A stretch of DNA of 64,000 bases from Frateuria_A sp035943815 (lineage in GTDB: Bacteria > Pseudomonadota > Gammaproteobacteria > Xanthomonadales > Rhodanobacteraceae): NCBI RefSeq assembly GCF_035943815.1, contig NZ_DASZBU010000011.1:1-64000 (forward strand), given 5' to 3'. The notes below the pieces were generated by a model. The model ran no database searches. It was not told the DNA's origin and worked only from the letters and a program-made list of their open reading frames with translations. Below, one piece after another: positions 1 to 8,617 of this stretch; within the stretch, counting starts at the first letter, position 1; each line of letters starts with the position of its first letter. The position numbers were made by a program, and so were the translations under genes.

Positions 1-1
1 G

Positions 2-694
2 GCGATCGCGCTACCTGCAATAAGCCAAACCCCTCAGGTCGTTCGTGATTGGCGCGCTTGGGTGGCGTTGGACGTTGACCCAGCGGGCCAAGTGGTAAAT
101 GTTGTCTTGCCCAGCCAGATTCCCGAAGCTATCGGCAACCAGGCGCATGAAGTAATGTCGCATTGGCGCTTCAGGCCGGCCAGGAGCCACGATCAGGCGG
201 TTGGCGCAAAGACCTACGCAATGGTGCACTTGCAGGTGGTCAGGCGCGATGAAGGCCATTTCGGATTGCAGGTTGTCTACGTCTCCAACGGTCCCCGCCT
301 GCACCCGACGACGGTGCCCTTTCCGCCGCTCACGCAGATCAACTCGGCACATGGCGATTTGCTGATCGAGGCAGTCGTGCGGCCCGACGGGCACATCGGC
401 GAAGTCCAGGTCGTCGAATCACACTTCACGAGCCATGACCGCCTCATCCGGGAAGCGGCCAGCCACGCGGTACAGCAATGGACGGCCGACCCGGAATCGG
501 TTGGGGGCCGACCCGTCGCGACTCGCATCCAGCTCCCAATCACCCTATGCCACGGCCAAGGCAGCACATGCGATGAGCTCCAACCAGAGTTGAAATTGTG
601 GCGTCATCCTGCCGCGATGCAAACGCCGACTCCCGATGAAGCGGTAGCCCTGGACAGCCCGCTGGAGCCCATCTCCACGCAATCGGGGGGATAG
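2..694 (+). CDS. TonB C-terminal-like secreted protein, 5' end outside window
   Basis: The frame is open from the window edge, so the N-terminus and any signal peptide are missing; 230 residues are visible. The first internal start-like codon (GTG at 62) is probably not the true start because coding sequence continues upstream. The protein is a clear paralogue of the one at 6922-7719: both carry HWRFRPA/KWRFRPV, then LQVV(R/K)R-D/E-G-x-FG, then NGP, and both end in a DEAVALDSPLE or EAVAIDSPFQ tail. The repeated pattern of a beta segment, VxPDGxI and a later QQW resembles the TonB C-terminal fold (energy-transducer family), but there is no proline-rich spacer in the visible part. Function unknown; probably periplasmic. 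Family assignment is moderately sure, role is not. Confidence 0.7.
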   Translation, partial: AIALPAISQTPQVVRDWRAWVALDVDPAGQVVNVVLPSQIPEAIGNQAHEVMSHWRFRPARSHDQAVGAKTYAMVHLQVVRRDEGHFGLQVVYVSNGPRLHPTTVPFPPLTQINSAHGDLLIEAVVRPDGHIGEVQVVESHFTSHDRLIREAASHAVQQWTADPESVGGRPVATRIQLPITLCHGQGSTCDELQPELKLWRHPAAMQTPTPDEAVALDSPLEPISTQSGG

Positions 695-702
695 GTGGAG
701 GG

Positions 703-730
703 CAAAAGGTGTCAGGGACAAATAACCGGG
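703..730 (+). repeat. Short dispersed repeat, copy 1
   Basis: The segment AAAAGGTGTCAGGGACAAAT followed by AACCGGG lies just downstream of the first gene. Near-identical words occur at 1966-1990 (AAAAGGTGCCAGGGACAAG) and 6841-6863 (AAAGTGCCGGGGCAAATAACGGG). All three lie in intergenic DNA on the same strand. Short GTGTCAGGGACA-type words are common intergenic repeats in related genomes; I infer the same here. Confidence 0.45.
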
Positions 731-800
731 CCAGAGCTGCCTAGGTCAGGCGACTACGGCTGCCGCGCTACGCTACAGCTCCCCACGACGGTCCAGCCCG

Positions 801-1706
801 ATGTTTGCCTCGTTACCCGCGCCGCTGCGCGTCCCGCTTGCCATGCTGTTGCTCGCCGCCAACACGGTGGCGCACGTGGTGGTGCTGTTCGCGCTCACCC
901 TGGTCAAGCTCGTGCTGCCGTGGCGTGGCGCGCGTGTGGCGCTGTCGCGCGCGCTGGTGGCGATCGCGGAGAGCTGGATCGGGGTCAACGGCGTGCTGTT
1001 CGATCTGTTCACGCGCACGCGCTGGCGGATCGAGGGGCTGGAGGGGCTGCGGCCGGACGGCAACTACCTGGTGCTGTGCAATCACCAGAGCTGGGTGGAC
1101 ATCCCCGTGCTGCAGAAGATCTTCAACCGCCGCATCCCGTTCCTGCGCTTTTTCCTCAAGAGCCAGCTGATCTGGGTGCCGCTGCTGGGGCCGGCTTGGT
1201 GGGCTCTGGATTTCCCCTTCATGAAGCGCCACTCGCGCGAGCAGCTGGCGAAGCACCCCGAGCTGGCCGGCAAGGATCGCGAGACCACCCGCCGCGCATG
1301 CGAGAAGTTCCGCCACATGCCGGTGTCGGTGATGAATTTCGTCGAGGGCACGCGGTTCACCCGCGCCAAGCACGAGGCGCAGGGTTCTCCCTACCGCCAT
1401 CTGCTGCGTCCGCGCGCCGGCGGCGTGGCCTTCGTGCTCGACGCGATGGGCGAGGGCCTGCACGCCATCCTGGACGTCACCCTCGTCTATGCCGGCGGCG
1501 CCGGCTCGATGATGGACCTGATCGCCGGCCGCGTCCGCGACATCCGCGTGCTGGTGCGCCAACGTCCCATCGAACCGGCCCTGCGCGGCGACTACGGGAA
1601 CGACCCTGCCTTCCGCGAGCGCTTCCAGGCCTGGGTCAACGCGGTGTGGGCGCAAAAGGATGCCGATGTGGAACGATTGCAACTTGAAGGGACGGAGAGC
1701 AATTAA
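801..1706 (+). CDS. YihG/PlsC-type acyltransferase
   Basis: A 301-residue membrane acyltransferase of the 1-acyl-sn-glycerol-3-phosphate acyltransferase (LPLAT) superfamily, closest in layout to YihG (about 310 residues). It would transfer an acyl chain to a lysophospholipid at the inner membrane. One or two hydrophobic helices lie at residues 8-40. The catalytic HX4D motif is NHQSWVD (94-100), a second block is FPFMKR (138-143), and the substrate-binding block is VEGTRFT (181-187). No strong ribosome-binding site precedes the ATG, but the hydrophobic N-terminus begins right there. The 3' end lies inside a hairpin (1688-1730). Exact acyl donor and acceptor cannot be read from sequence. Confidence 0.88.
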   Translation: MFASLPAPLRVPLAMLLLAANTVAHVVVLFALTLVKLVLPWRGARVALSRALVAIAESWIGVNGVLFDLFTRTRWRIEGLEGLRPDGNYLVLCNHQSWVDIPVLQKIFNRRIPFLRFFLKSQLIWVPLLGPAWWALDFPFMKRHSREQLAKHPELAGKDRETTRRACEKFRHMPVSVMNFVEGTRFTRAKHEAQGSPYRHLLRPRAGGVAFVLDAMGEGLHAILDVTLVYAGGAGSMMDLIAGRVRDIRVLVRQRPIEPALRGDYGNDPAFRERFQAWVNAVWAQKDADVERLQLEGTESN

Positions 1707-1730
1707 AGCGGCATGATTCCCTCCGTCCCT
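1688..1730 (+). terminator. Hairpin at the end of the acyltransferase gene
   Basis: AGGGACGGAG (1688-1697) pairs perfectly with CTCCGTCCCT (1721-1730) across a 23-nt loop containing the acyltransferase stop codon, and a pyrimidine-rich TTCCTTT follows. The long loop and imperfect T-tract make termination plausible but not certain. Confidence 0.5.
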
Positions 1731-1782
1731 TTCCTTTAGGGATCACCGATTGACTCGGACGCAACCAACCAGGGGGTAACGA

Positions 1783-1953
1783 ATGAACGCAGCAAAAGAA
1801 CCCAGGCGCCCGCGACCAGGCTCCGGAATCGCCATCGGCGTTGCCATTGGGGTCGCGATGGGGGTGGCCATGCACAACGTGGGCGCCGGCGTGGCGATTG
1901 GCGTCGCGGTGGGTGTGGCCATGGAGGCAGCCGCGCGCAGGAGACAGAAGTAG
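1783..1953 (+). CDS. 56-residue glycine-zipper-like small membrane protein
   Basis: ATG at 1783 is preceded by AGGGGG at good spacing. The product is a basic N-terminus (NAAKEPRRPRPG), then an uninterrupted run of small hydrophobic residues with the repeating unit G-(I/V)-A-(I/V/M) from about residue 15 to 47, then a basic tail (RRRQK). Repeated GxxxG spacing is typical of glycine zippers that pack membrane helices. The repeat is also visible in the DNA as tandem GGCGTTGCCATT-like units. No function is known to me; it may insert in the inner membrane. It is a stand-alone gene between the acyltransferase and a GNAT enzyme. Confidence 0.62.
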   Translation: MNAAKEPRRPRPGSGIAIGVAIGVAMGVAMHNVGAGVAIGVAVGVAMEAAARRRQK

Positions 1954-1965
1954 GCGAGGTCACCA

Positions 1966-1990
1966 GCAAAAGGTGCCAGGGACAAGCCCC
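1966..1990 (+). repeat. Short dispersed repeat, copy 2
   Basis: GCAAAAGGTGCCAGGGACAA lies 12 nt after the stop of the small glycine-zipper gene and matches the word at 703-730 with a single C/T difference over its first 18 bases. Confidence 0.45.
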
Positions 1991-2159
1991 TTGGCGGCGT
2001 CCTCTTCATTTGAGGCGGCTATCGCCAGTAAGCATAGACGGGAGAGGGGCAGTGGTCGCCCATATCGCGTTCGTGTTATGGCAGCCATCCGCGCGCGGCA
2101 GGGAGTTCCTGCACGCGTTCGTTCAAGGCTAGTCGAGGGCGGCTCCCCCGCAGGAAGGC

Positions 2160-2696
2160 ATGGACAACCCCACATCGCACGCTCCCGTTTCCTTCCGCAG
2201 CGCATTGCCGGGCGACGTCCGCGCACTGCCACCCGTGGCTCGCCGCATCTTCACCGAGACGTTCGAGTCCCGCTTTGGCGGAGCGGCCTTCGATGCGTTC
2301 TGCGAGACGGCCTACGGCCCCGCGGGGACGATGGCCCGTGACCTGGCCGATCCCGCGATTGCCTGGCGCGTCGCCGAGCAGGCGGGCGTGCCGGTCGGCT
2401 ACGCCAAGCTTCGCCCGTGGACGGGGTCGCCCGGCGAAGCGGGCGCGATGGAGCTGCAGCAGATCTACGTGCTCTCATCGTGGCACGGCAAGGGCGTTGC
2501 CGAAGCGCTGATGCATTGGGCGGTGGACGAGGCCCTCGCGCGCGGCGCCCGTTCGCTCTACCTGACGGTGTTCGACCACAACGAGCGGGCCAAGCGCTTC
2601 TACGCGCGGCACGGCTTTGCCGAGGTGGGGCACTGCGAGTTCCGGCTCGGCGACCAGGTCTACGACGACCGGGTATGGCGCAGGACGCTCGTCTGA
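2160..2696 (+). CDS. GNAT-family N-acetyltransferase
   Basis: A 178-residue single-domain acetyltransferase using acetyl-CoA; substrate unknown. The acetyl-CoA-binding motif A is LQQIYVLSSWHGKGVAEALM (99-118), where WHGKGVA is the Q/RxxGxG/A loop, and motif B is NERAKRFYARHGF (141-153). An AGGAAGG element lies just before the ATG, which supports this start. It is followed after 27 nt by a small zinc-ribbon gene in the same direction, possibly co-transcribed. Confidence 0.85.
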   Translation: MDNPTSHAPVSFRSALPGDVRALPPVARRIFTETFESRFGGAAFDAFCETAYGPAGTMARDLADPAIAWRVAEQAGVPVGYAKLRPWTGSPGEAGAMELQQIYVLSSWHGKGVAEALMHWAVDEALARGARSLYLTVFDHNERAKRFYARHGFAEVGHCEFRLGDQVYDDRVWRRTLV

Positions 2697-2723
2697 GGTC
2701 GGCGTTGGTAAGGAGGCCCATCG

Positions 2724-3002
2724 GTGTCGGAGCAGCAGCCCCACATTCACTGCCCCCTATGTCGTTGGGAGCCCACGGCAAGTAGCCGTTGGTTCTGCGC
2801 GCCTTCCGAGCCGGGTGCCGGGTGTGGAACGCGCTGGAACACTTTCTGGACGGCGGGCTGCTGTCCTGGGTGCGGACACTTCTGGGCGCGGACGCAGTGC
2901 CTTAGCTGCAAGCAGTCGCCGCCTCACGAGGCCTGGTATCACTATCCGCCAAAAGGCGAGCCCGAAAGTTTCCGTGACCGGGCGCTGCAGCGAGTCGACT
3001 GA
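2724..3002 (+). CDS. Small double zinc-ribbon-like protein
   Basis: Ninety-two residues starting at GTG (2724) behind a strong AAGGAGG (2710-2716). Four cysteine knuckles are visible: CPLC (10-13), CGTRW, CCPGC and CLSC, with surrounding Trp and His. Spacing suggests two small zinc ribbons. Such cysteine-rich proteins are often conserved in Xanthomonadales without assigned function. It lies 27 nt after the GNAT gene. The cysteines argue against a chance reading frame. Confidence 0.68.
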   Translation: MSEQQPHIHCPLCRWEPTASSRWFCAPSEPGAGCGTRWNTFWTAGCCPGCGHFWARTQCLSCKQSPPHEAWYHYPPKGEPESFRDRALQRVD

Positions 3003-3194
3003 TCCCATGGCTAGCCAGGTCGACTGAAAAACCAGGGAAATACCCGGCAGGAACACGCGTGGCACCCGTGGCATGGCTCGGCTTCGGTCGAAGCGACTGC
3101 CACCACGCGACCGAAGCGAGCGCAAGCCCTGTCCGGGCAGGCCGCCGGCCACCGTGAGCCCCTGAGTCAACTACCTCCATTCCCTCAGGGATGG

Positions 3195-3938
3195 CTACGG
3201 CCACCGCACTTCCGGCAGGTGCTCGAAACCCGGGCGGGCGAACAGGTAGCCCTGGAAAAGGTGCACGCCCATGGCCTCCAGCGTCTGCCACTCCTCGAGG
3301 GTCTCGATGCCTTCGGCGATCACGCGGATGCCGAGTTCCCCGCACATGTGGAGCGTGTGGCGGACCAGGATCTGGCGCACGCGGTCGCGGTCGATGCCAC
3401 GTATCAGCGCCATGTCGAGCTTGATGATGTCCGGCCGGATGTCGGCCAGCAGCGCCAGCCCGGAGTAGCCGGCGCCGAAGTCGTCCAGCGCGGTGAGAAA
3501 GCCCTGGCGCGCGTACTCCGCCACGATGTGCGCCAGGTGTGCATGATCGTGCGACTGCTCGCTTTCAACGATCTCGAACATGAGCCGTTCGGCCGGAAAG
3601 TTCACCCGGCGCGCGGCGGCCAGCGTCGCACGCAGGCAGGTGGCTGCCTGGTAGACCGCGTTGGGCATGAAGTTGATGCTGAGCTGGCAGTCCACGCCCA
3701 GCTCCGCGGCGAGCGTCACGGCCTTCACCCGGCAGGCCTGGTCGAAGCGGTAGCGGTTGTCCGCATCGACCTGCGCCAGCACGCCGGCCGCGCCACTGCC
3801 ATCGGTGCCCCGCACGAGCGCTTCGTAGGCGAATACCTTGCGCGCGGCGGTGTCCAGCACCGGCTGGAAGGCCAGGCTGAAGTCGAAGCCGAGGGAGGCT
3901 CCGTCGCGGCATGCGGCGCAGGAGGCTGGCGAGGTCAT
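3195..3938 (-). CDS. EAL-domain cyclic-di-GMP phosphodiesterase
   Basis: A 247-residue stand-alone EAL protein that would hydrolyse c-di-GMP to pGpG in the cytosol. Catalytic signatures look complete: EALVRG (39-44), SINF with N89, FEIVE (E122), LDDFGAGYS (D152, D153), IIKLD (K173), AEGIET (E209) and LFQGYLFARP (Q229). The start at 3938 (MTSPASC) has GGAGAA upstream; longer in-frame starts exist but add only low-complexity sequence. The N-terminal CAAC and the absence of a sensor domain mean the input signal is unknown. With the GGDEF protein at 25816-27666 and the sensor kinase next door it shows c-di-GMP signalling in this genome. Confidence 0.9.
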   Translation of the reverse strand: MTSPASCAACRDGASLGFDFSLAFQPVLDTAARKVFAYEALVRGTDGSGAAGVLAQVDADNRYRFDQACRVKAVTLAAELGVDCQLSINFMPNAVYQAATCLRATLAAARRVNFPAERLMFEIVESEQSHDHAHLAHIVAEYARQGFLTALDDFGAGYSGLALLADIRPDIIKLDMALIRGIDRDRVRQILVRHTLHMCGELGIRVIAEGIETLEEWQTLEAMGVHLFQGYLFARPGFEHLPEVRWP

Positions 3939-4279
3939 TGTGTCTTCTCCGGTGATGGCCGGGCCCTGCCGGCTTGCTTCCAGGGGCACCGAACACCGTC
4001 CGCAGCCGCCACGCCCATTGCATCGGCAGCTTGCCTCCGCATTTGAGGGCGGCCAGCCGAAATTTCGCGCAGGATGGTGCCGGGCCCATTTTCTTTGGCC
4101 ACGCAAGCGGCAAGCCTAAGGCTTCGTGCGCGCTGGCGCTCGGCATCTGCGTAGACGTGGTTACTCAGGGGCAGGTTCACGTTATCTTGGGATGCATCTG
4201 ATCGCTTTGCCGGGATAACGGCCGCCTGGCTCGATGCTCTTCGCCCATCGCGACTTGTGAGCCAATGGGTCGGACGTGG
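3939..4279. other. Intergenic region between EAL gene and sensor kinase gene
   Basis: About 340 nt without a gene I can support. It should hold the leftward promoter of the EAL gene and the 3' end region of the kinase transcript. Reading frames here lack ribosome-binding sites and recognisable domains. Confidence 0.4.
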
Positions 4280-6703
4280 TCAGTCCCCATTTGCGGCCAT
4301 CCGTCCAGCCTCGAGCTCCTGCCGCGGCAAGGTGAACACGAAGCGCGCGCCCGTGGCGGGCTCGCTTTCCACCCAGATGCGCCCGCCATGGGCTTGCACG
4401 ATGCCCTTGCTGATGTACAGCCCAAGCCCGGTCCCCTTGGCGCTCGAGTCGCGGGCCGACCAGTACGGTTCGAAGACCAGCCCGTGGTGCTCCGGCGCGA
4501 CACCTGGGCCGTTGTCTGCCACCGAGACCAGCACCTCGTCCTCGACAAGGCTTGCGCCGAGCATCACGGAGCCACCCGGTGCGCAGAACTTGATCGCGTT
4601 GCCGAGGAGGTTGCCCAGGACCTGCTGGATGCGCTCGGCATCGCAGATCACCATGGTGTCGCCGGCCGCATTCGCCAGATGCATGGACAGGCCCTTTTCG
4701 AGCGCCAGCGGCTGGTGAACGACGTAGGCCTCCTCGAGCACGGACGCCACGGTGACGCATCCGGCCTGCAGCGAAAAGCGGCCGGTTTGCAAAGTGGCCA
4801 GGTCCAGCAGATCGCGGATCAGAAAATCCATGCGCGCCGCCGTGCGGCGCATGAGTTCCAGCATGCGCAGCGCCTGGCTTTCGCCCTTGGCGCCGCTGAC
4901 GTGCCGGCCGAGCATGTCGAAGCTCAGCTGCAGCGAAGCGAGCGGCGAGCGCAGGTCGTGCGACACCACGGCCAGCAATTCGTCGCGCATCCGCGTGGCG
5001 GCCTGGGCATCGAGCTGGGCTTGCTTGAGCTCGGTGATGTCGACCACCACGCCGGCCACCCCCAGGCGCTCGCCGGCCGCAGTCCGCACGGGGGCGTAGT
5101 TGCCGAGGAAGTGCCTGGTCCGGCCGGGATGGTCCGGGTCGGGAAGGGCCAGCTCCTCGCCGATCACCGGCTCGTCGCGCTCCAGGACGCCACGTAGCAG
5201 TGCCTCGAGGCGCTCGCCCAGTGCGGGGACGAGCTCCTCCACGCGCCGGCCCAGGTGGGCCGCCACCGGCTTGCCGTTGAGCCGCGCGAGCGTCTCGTTG
5301 ACGTGCAGGTAGCGCAGGTCGGTATCCAGCACCCCTATGCCGACCGGTGCGGCCTGGAAGATCGCGTCCAGGCGCGCCCGCGCCTTCTGCTCGGCGCGCC
5401 AGCTGCGCTCGCGCTCCGCTTCGGCGCGCTTGCGCGTGGCGATGTCCTCGACCACCGAAATGAAATACTCGGGCCGGCCTTGCAGGTCGCGCACCAGCGA
5501 GGCTGTCAGGTTGGCCCACACGACGCTGCCGTCGCCGCGGATGTAGCGCTTCTCGATCGTATAGGTAGGGATATGACCCTCGAGCAGCTGCTGCATGAGC
5601 TCGAGGTCGCCGGCCAGATCGTCCGGGTGGGTGATGTCCTGGAACGTCAGCCTGTGCAGCTCGGCCTCGCCGTAGCCCAGGAGCTGGCATAGCCGCCGAT
5701 TGAAGCGCAACCAGCGGCCGTCCAGCGCCACGTGTGCGATGCCCACTGCCGCCTGGTCGAAAGTGGCGCGGAAACGCTGCTCGCTCTGGTTCAACTCTTC
5801 GCGCAGCAGGTGTTGGACGATGGCGGTACTCGCGCGGTCGCACAGGGCGCGAAAGAAATACTTGTCCTGTTGGGAGAAATCGTGGGCGGTGAGGGAGCCC
5901 ATGTGGGCCACGCCCACCATCTCGCCTGCGGCCAGCAACGGCACGCCGTATATGGCGCGCACGCCCACGTCCCGGGCGACGGAACTTTTCATGATCGGGC
6001 TGCTGGCCGCATCACGCAGCAGCTGCGGAGCGCACGTCGAAGCGACCAGGCCGGCAAAGCCCTCGTCGATGCCAAGTGCGTAGCCTTGCTCCAGCCGGCC
6101 CTCCAGCCCCGCAGACGCGTATGTCACCAGGCGGTCGCCCTCGCGCAGCAGGACGACCATCGTGTCGGCCGCACCCACGCTTTCAAGGAAGACATCGAGC
6201 AGTTGCTTGAGCAGTGTGTCGAGCGCGGCGCTCTCCAGCGCCGCCCGGGACAGCCGGTCCAGGCCCATGAGCGTGCGCTGTTGCGCGGCCGAGTACGCCT
6301 TGACCGCGGTAGCGATTCCCTGGTCGATGATGCTGGTCACATGCCGCCATTCGGCTGACGGTATGTAGACGCGCTTGCGGTCGATCACGTCGAGGATGCA
6401 CAGGCGCAGCTGCGAGTATTCCTCGATGACCTCCTGCAGATCCACGCTCTGGTCCAGCCGCTGCAGGGCGTGGGCGGTCGCCGCGGGCGGCGGCAGCGAA
6501 CCGCGCTCGTCGCCCGCTTGCACGCGATCGGTAAGCTCGATGATCTGTTCGAGGAGTTCGCCCATGTCGTCGGGCAGCGCTTCGCCGGACAGCGTGCCAT
6601 CGGAAAGCAGAGGACGCACCGCTTTCGCCCAGTCGTCGAGAATGGTCCGGTACTCCCGGCGCAGGAACTGGCTGGCGGGGAGGCGTTCGAGGGAGGTGGG
6701 CAT
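4280..6703 (-). CDS. RsbRD/GAF/PAS/PAS sensor histidine kinase
   Basis: An 807-residue soluble hybrid-input histidine kinase. Residues 10-150 look like an RsbRD N-terminal helical sensor, 160-300 a GAF domain, 308-428 and 445-562 two PAS/PAC modules, 572-640 HisKA and 680-795 HATPase. The phospho-acceptor is H582 in VVSHDLRSPL; the ATPase has N702 (N box), DNGPG (730-734) and GTGLGL (757-762), so it should be active. No transmembrane helix is visible, so it senses a cytosolic cue. No response regulator is adjacent. The start at 6703 was chosen because RsbRD homology begins there; a longer in-frame extension to 6907 is possible. Confidence 0.88.
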   Translation of the reverse strand: MPTSLERLPASQFLRREYRTILDDWAKAVRPLLSDGTLSGEALPDDMGELLEQIIELTDRVQAGDERGSLPPPAATAHALQRLDQSVDLQEVIEEYSQLRLCILDVIDRKRVYIPSAEWRHVTSIIDQGIATAVKAYSAAQQRTLMGLDRLSRAALESAALDTLLKQLLDVFLESVGAADTMVVLLREGDRLVTYASAGLEGRLEQGYALGIDEGFAGLVASTCAPQLLRDAASSPIMKSSVARDVGVRAIYGVPLLAAGEMVGVAHMGSLTAHDFSQQDKYFFRALCDRASTAIVQHLLREELNQSEQRFRATFDQAAVGIAHVALDGRWLRFNRRLCQLLGYGEAELHRLTFQDITHPDDLAGDLELMQQLLEGHIPTYTIEKRYIRGDGSVVWANLTASLVRDLQGRPEYFISVVEDIATRKRAEAERERSWRAEQKARARLDAIFQAAPVGIGVLDTDLRYLHVNETLARLNGKPVAAHLGRRVEELVPALGERLEALLRGVLERDEPVIGEELALPDPDHPGRTRHFLGNYAPVRTAAGERLGVAGVVVDITELKQAQLDAQAATRMRDELLAVVSHDLRSPLASLQLSFDMLGRHVSGAKGESQALRMLELMRRTAARMDFLIRDLLDLATLQTGRFSLQAGCVTVASVLEEAYVVHQPLALEKGLSMHLANAAGDTMVICDAERIQQVLGNLLGNAIKFCAPGGSVMLGASLVEDEVLVSVADNGPGVAPEHHGLVFEPYWSARDSSAKGTGLGLYISKGIVQAHGGRIWVESEPATGARFVFTLPRQELEAGRMAANGD

Positions 6704-6840
6704 GAGGTCCACATGATTGAGCGGCCAAGGTCTTGGGTTGCGGTCTAGCACAGCCCCCGCGATGGCCCCGGAAAACGTGCCGCCGCAAGGCGGGCCAGCG
6801 TTCATCCTCGTCAGTTGCCTGCGAAATCGAAAACACAAGT

Positions 6841-6863
6841 AAAGTGCCGGGGCAAATAACGGG
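6841..6863 (+). repeat. Short dispersed repeat, diverged copy 3
   Basis: AAAGTGCCGGGGCAAATAAC followed by GGG resembles the word at 703-730, including the shared CAAATAACxGG end. It sits about 60 nt upstream of the TonB-C-like gene, so it may overlap that gene's promoter region. Confidence 0.35.
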
Positions 6864-6921
6864 ATGGCGATGGCGTTTGCGCGCTTTCGATAGTGGGCCG
6901 AATCCAACGGGAGGGAAGGCT

Positions 6922-7719
6922 ATGCGTCGATGGGGATGGATTGCAGCAGCGTGTTTGCTCGCGCCCGCTGCGTTTGCGCAACAGGTCGTGCGGGAGCAGC
7001 CCGTGACCCTGCAACTGGATGTCGATACGCAGGGCCAGATCGCGGCCGCCAAGGTCATGGACCCGCAGCCTTTGCTGATGCCGGGCCCCGGGGGCTTGGT
7101 CAAGCTGCCCCCGCGCTACGGGCCGCTGCCGCCCGTGCTGGCGCAGGCTGCCGAGCAGGTTGCGTCGAAATGGCGCTTCCGGCCGGTGCTGGCGTCGGGC
7201 AGGCCCGCCACGGGGCGCACCTGGGCCACGGCGATGCTGCAGGTGGTGAAGCGCGAGGACGGCAACTTCGGCGTGGACCTGCGCTACCTGCGCAACGGTC
7301 CGTACATGAACTACGCGGTAGCGCCGAGGTACCCCCAACGCATGGGCAAGCTCAACAAGTCGGGTGCGCTCGCCGTGGAGTACATGGTCCAGCCCGACGG
7401 CGCCATCAAGGGGTTCCGGGTGCTCAAGGCGGCTGGCGCTGCGACGGATCATCAGGGCGTCTTTGAGGACGCCGTGCGCGAGGCGCTCAGCCGGTGCCGC
7501 GAACTGCCCTTGCTGATCGATGGCAAGGCTGTGGTCACGCGCGTCCGTACCGCGTACCTATTCACGATGGACCTGCCGAAAGAGGACGCCGACCGTCTCT
7601 CGCGACAAGTCGGAGATGCCGTGGACCCCAAGGTATCGGGCGATTCCGGCACTGCGCCGCCCGCCTCGGGCGAGGCGGTCGCAATCGATAGCCCGTTCCA
7701 GAAACAGTCCGCCGGCTGA
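6922..7719 (+). CDS. TonB C-terminal-like secreted protein
   Basis: A 265-residue protein with a signal peptide (residues 1-19, cleavage after AFA) and an otherwise soluble chain. ATG 6922 has GGGAGGG upstream. Two TonB_C-like halves are suggested: one ending KWRFRPV (residues about 90-96) and one containing VEYMVQPDGAIKGFRVLKA. It lacks the membrane anchor and proline-rich linker of a true TonB; the real TonB candidate is at 46279-46944. It is a paralogue of the truncated gene at 2-694 and shares its EAVAIDSPFQ tail. Its role is unknown; a periplasmic partner of TonB or a cell-envelope protein is possible. Confidence 0.7.
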   Translation: MRRWGWIAAACLLAPAAFAQQVVREQPVTLQLDVDTQGQIAAAKVMDPQPLLMPGPGGLVKLPPRYGPLPPVLAQAAEQVASKWRFRPVLASGRPATGRTWATAMLQVVKREDGNFGVDLRYLRNGPYMNYAVAPRYPQRMGKLNKSGALAVEYMVQPDGAIKGFRVLKAAGAATDHQGVFEDAVREALSRCRELPLLIDGKAVVTRVRTAYLFTMDLPKEDADRLSRQVGDAVDPKVSGDSGTAPPASGEAVAIDSPFQKQSAG

Positions 7720-7838
7720 CTTTGGTTAAGCGAGACACGGGTCGGGGGAAACGCGATCTGAAGAGGCACCTTTTTCGCCGTCGACCCCGACTCCGGTTTG
7801 CATTACTCGATCGAACGAAACACACAGCGAGGGGCGCC

Positions 7839-8426
7839 ATGAAGAACGCAGCTAGCGGTTTCGGGGTCTGGGCGGCGGTGTGGGTGCTGGCGCTTGCCTT
7901 GCCCTGGCAGGCGGCGCGGGCGGGCGAGGCGGACAAGTCGCCGTCGTCCGATTGGGTGACACCGGCGATCGCCGGTTACGGCAAGGTCCACCCGCGGCCG
8001 GACGCGGCGGTGCAGCCTGACCCTGCCGCGGACTACCGCATCTTCGTGCGGGTGACCGATGACGGTAAGCATCCGCGCGAGCGCCTGCATGCGCTGGATC
8101 GGCTGGCCCGGCTGGTCAACCTGATGGCCGTGTCCAAGGTGCCTGCTTCGCACGTGCACATCGTGGCGCTGCTCGATGGCGAGGCCGCGCTCGCCTCGGC
8201 CACCGACGAGGTCTACCACCACTTTACCAAGGTGGCCAAGAACCCCAATTTGCCGCTCGTGCACGCCTTGCGCCAGGCCGGCGTCGAGCTGCTCGTGTGC
8301 GGGCAGGCGCTGGCCATGGAGAAGCTGCCCGACAGCGCGGTGGTGCCCGACGTCACCGTCAGCCTGTCGGCGCTGACCGATACCGTGGTCTACGGGCAGA
8401 AGGGCTATAGCTACCTGGAGCTCTGA
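7839..8426 (+). CDS. DsrE-like exported protein
   Basis: A 195-residue protein with a clear signal peptide (MKNAASGFGVWAAVWVLALA, cleaved near ARA-GE at 28-29). The mature part has the DsrE/DsrF-like pattern: RIFVRVTDD, a helix with LDRLARLVNLM, HIVALLDGEAAL, then LRQAGVELLVCGQAL with a conserved Cys, and a C-terminal ALTDTVVYGQKGYSYLEL. Periplasmic DsrE-like proteins occur widely in proteobacteria without firm function; some family members handle sulfur on the conserved Cys. ATG 7839 has GCGAGGGG upstream. Confidence 0.75.
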   Translation: MKNAASGFGVWAAVWVLALALPWQAARAGEADKSPSSDWVTPAIAGYGKVHPRPDAAVQPDPAADYRIFVRVTDDGKHPRERLHALDRLARLVNLMAVSKVPASHVHIVALLDGEAALASATDEVYHHFTKVAKNPNLPLVHALRQAGVELLVCGQALAMEKLPDSAVVPDVTVSLSALTDTVVYGQKGYSYLEL

Positions 8427-8617
8427 GCGCGCGGCGCGCCGTGCCCATAAAGGGACACGGTGGCCCATCGAACGCGGCTTGCGTATTCGTCGGGCGAAAC
8501 CCGGCGGGCCCTTTCGAGCAGCGTCGCGGTCCTTTGTTTATCTCGAAAAAGACACGGGCCAGAGCAAGCCTTTTGCGTAAGGCCTCTGACCCGCGTTTGT
8601 TCTGTCCTTGCAGACGG

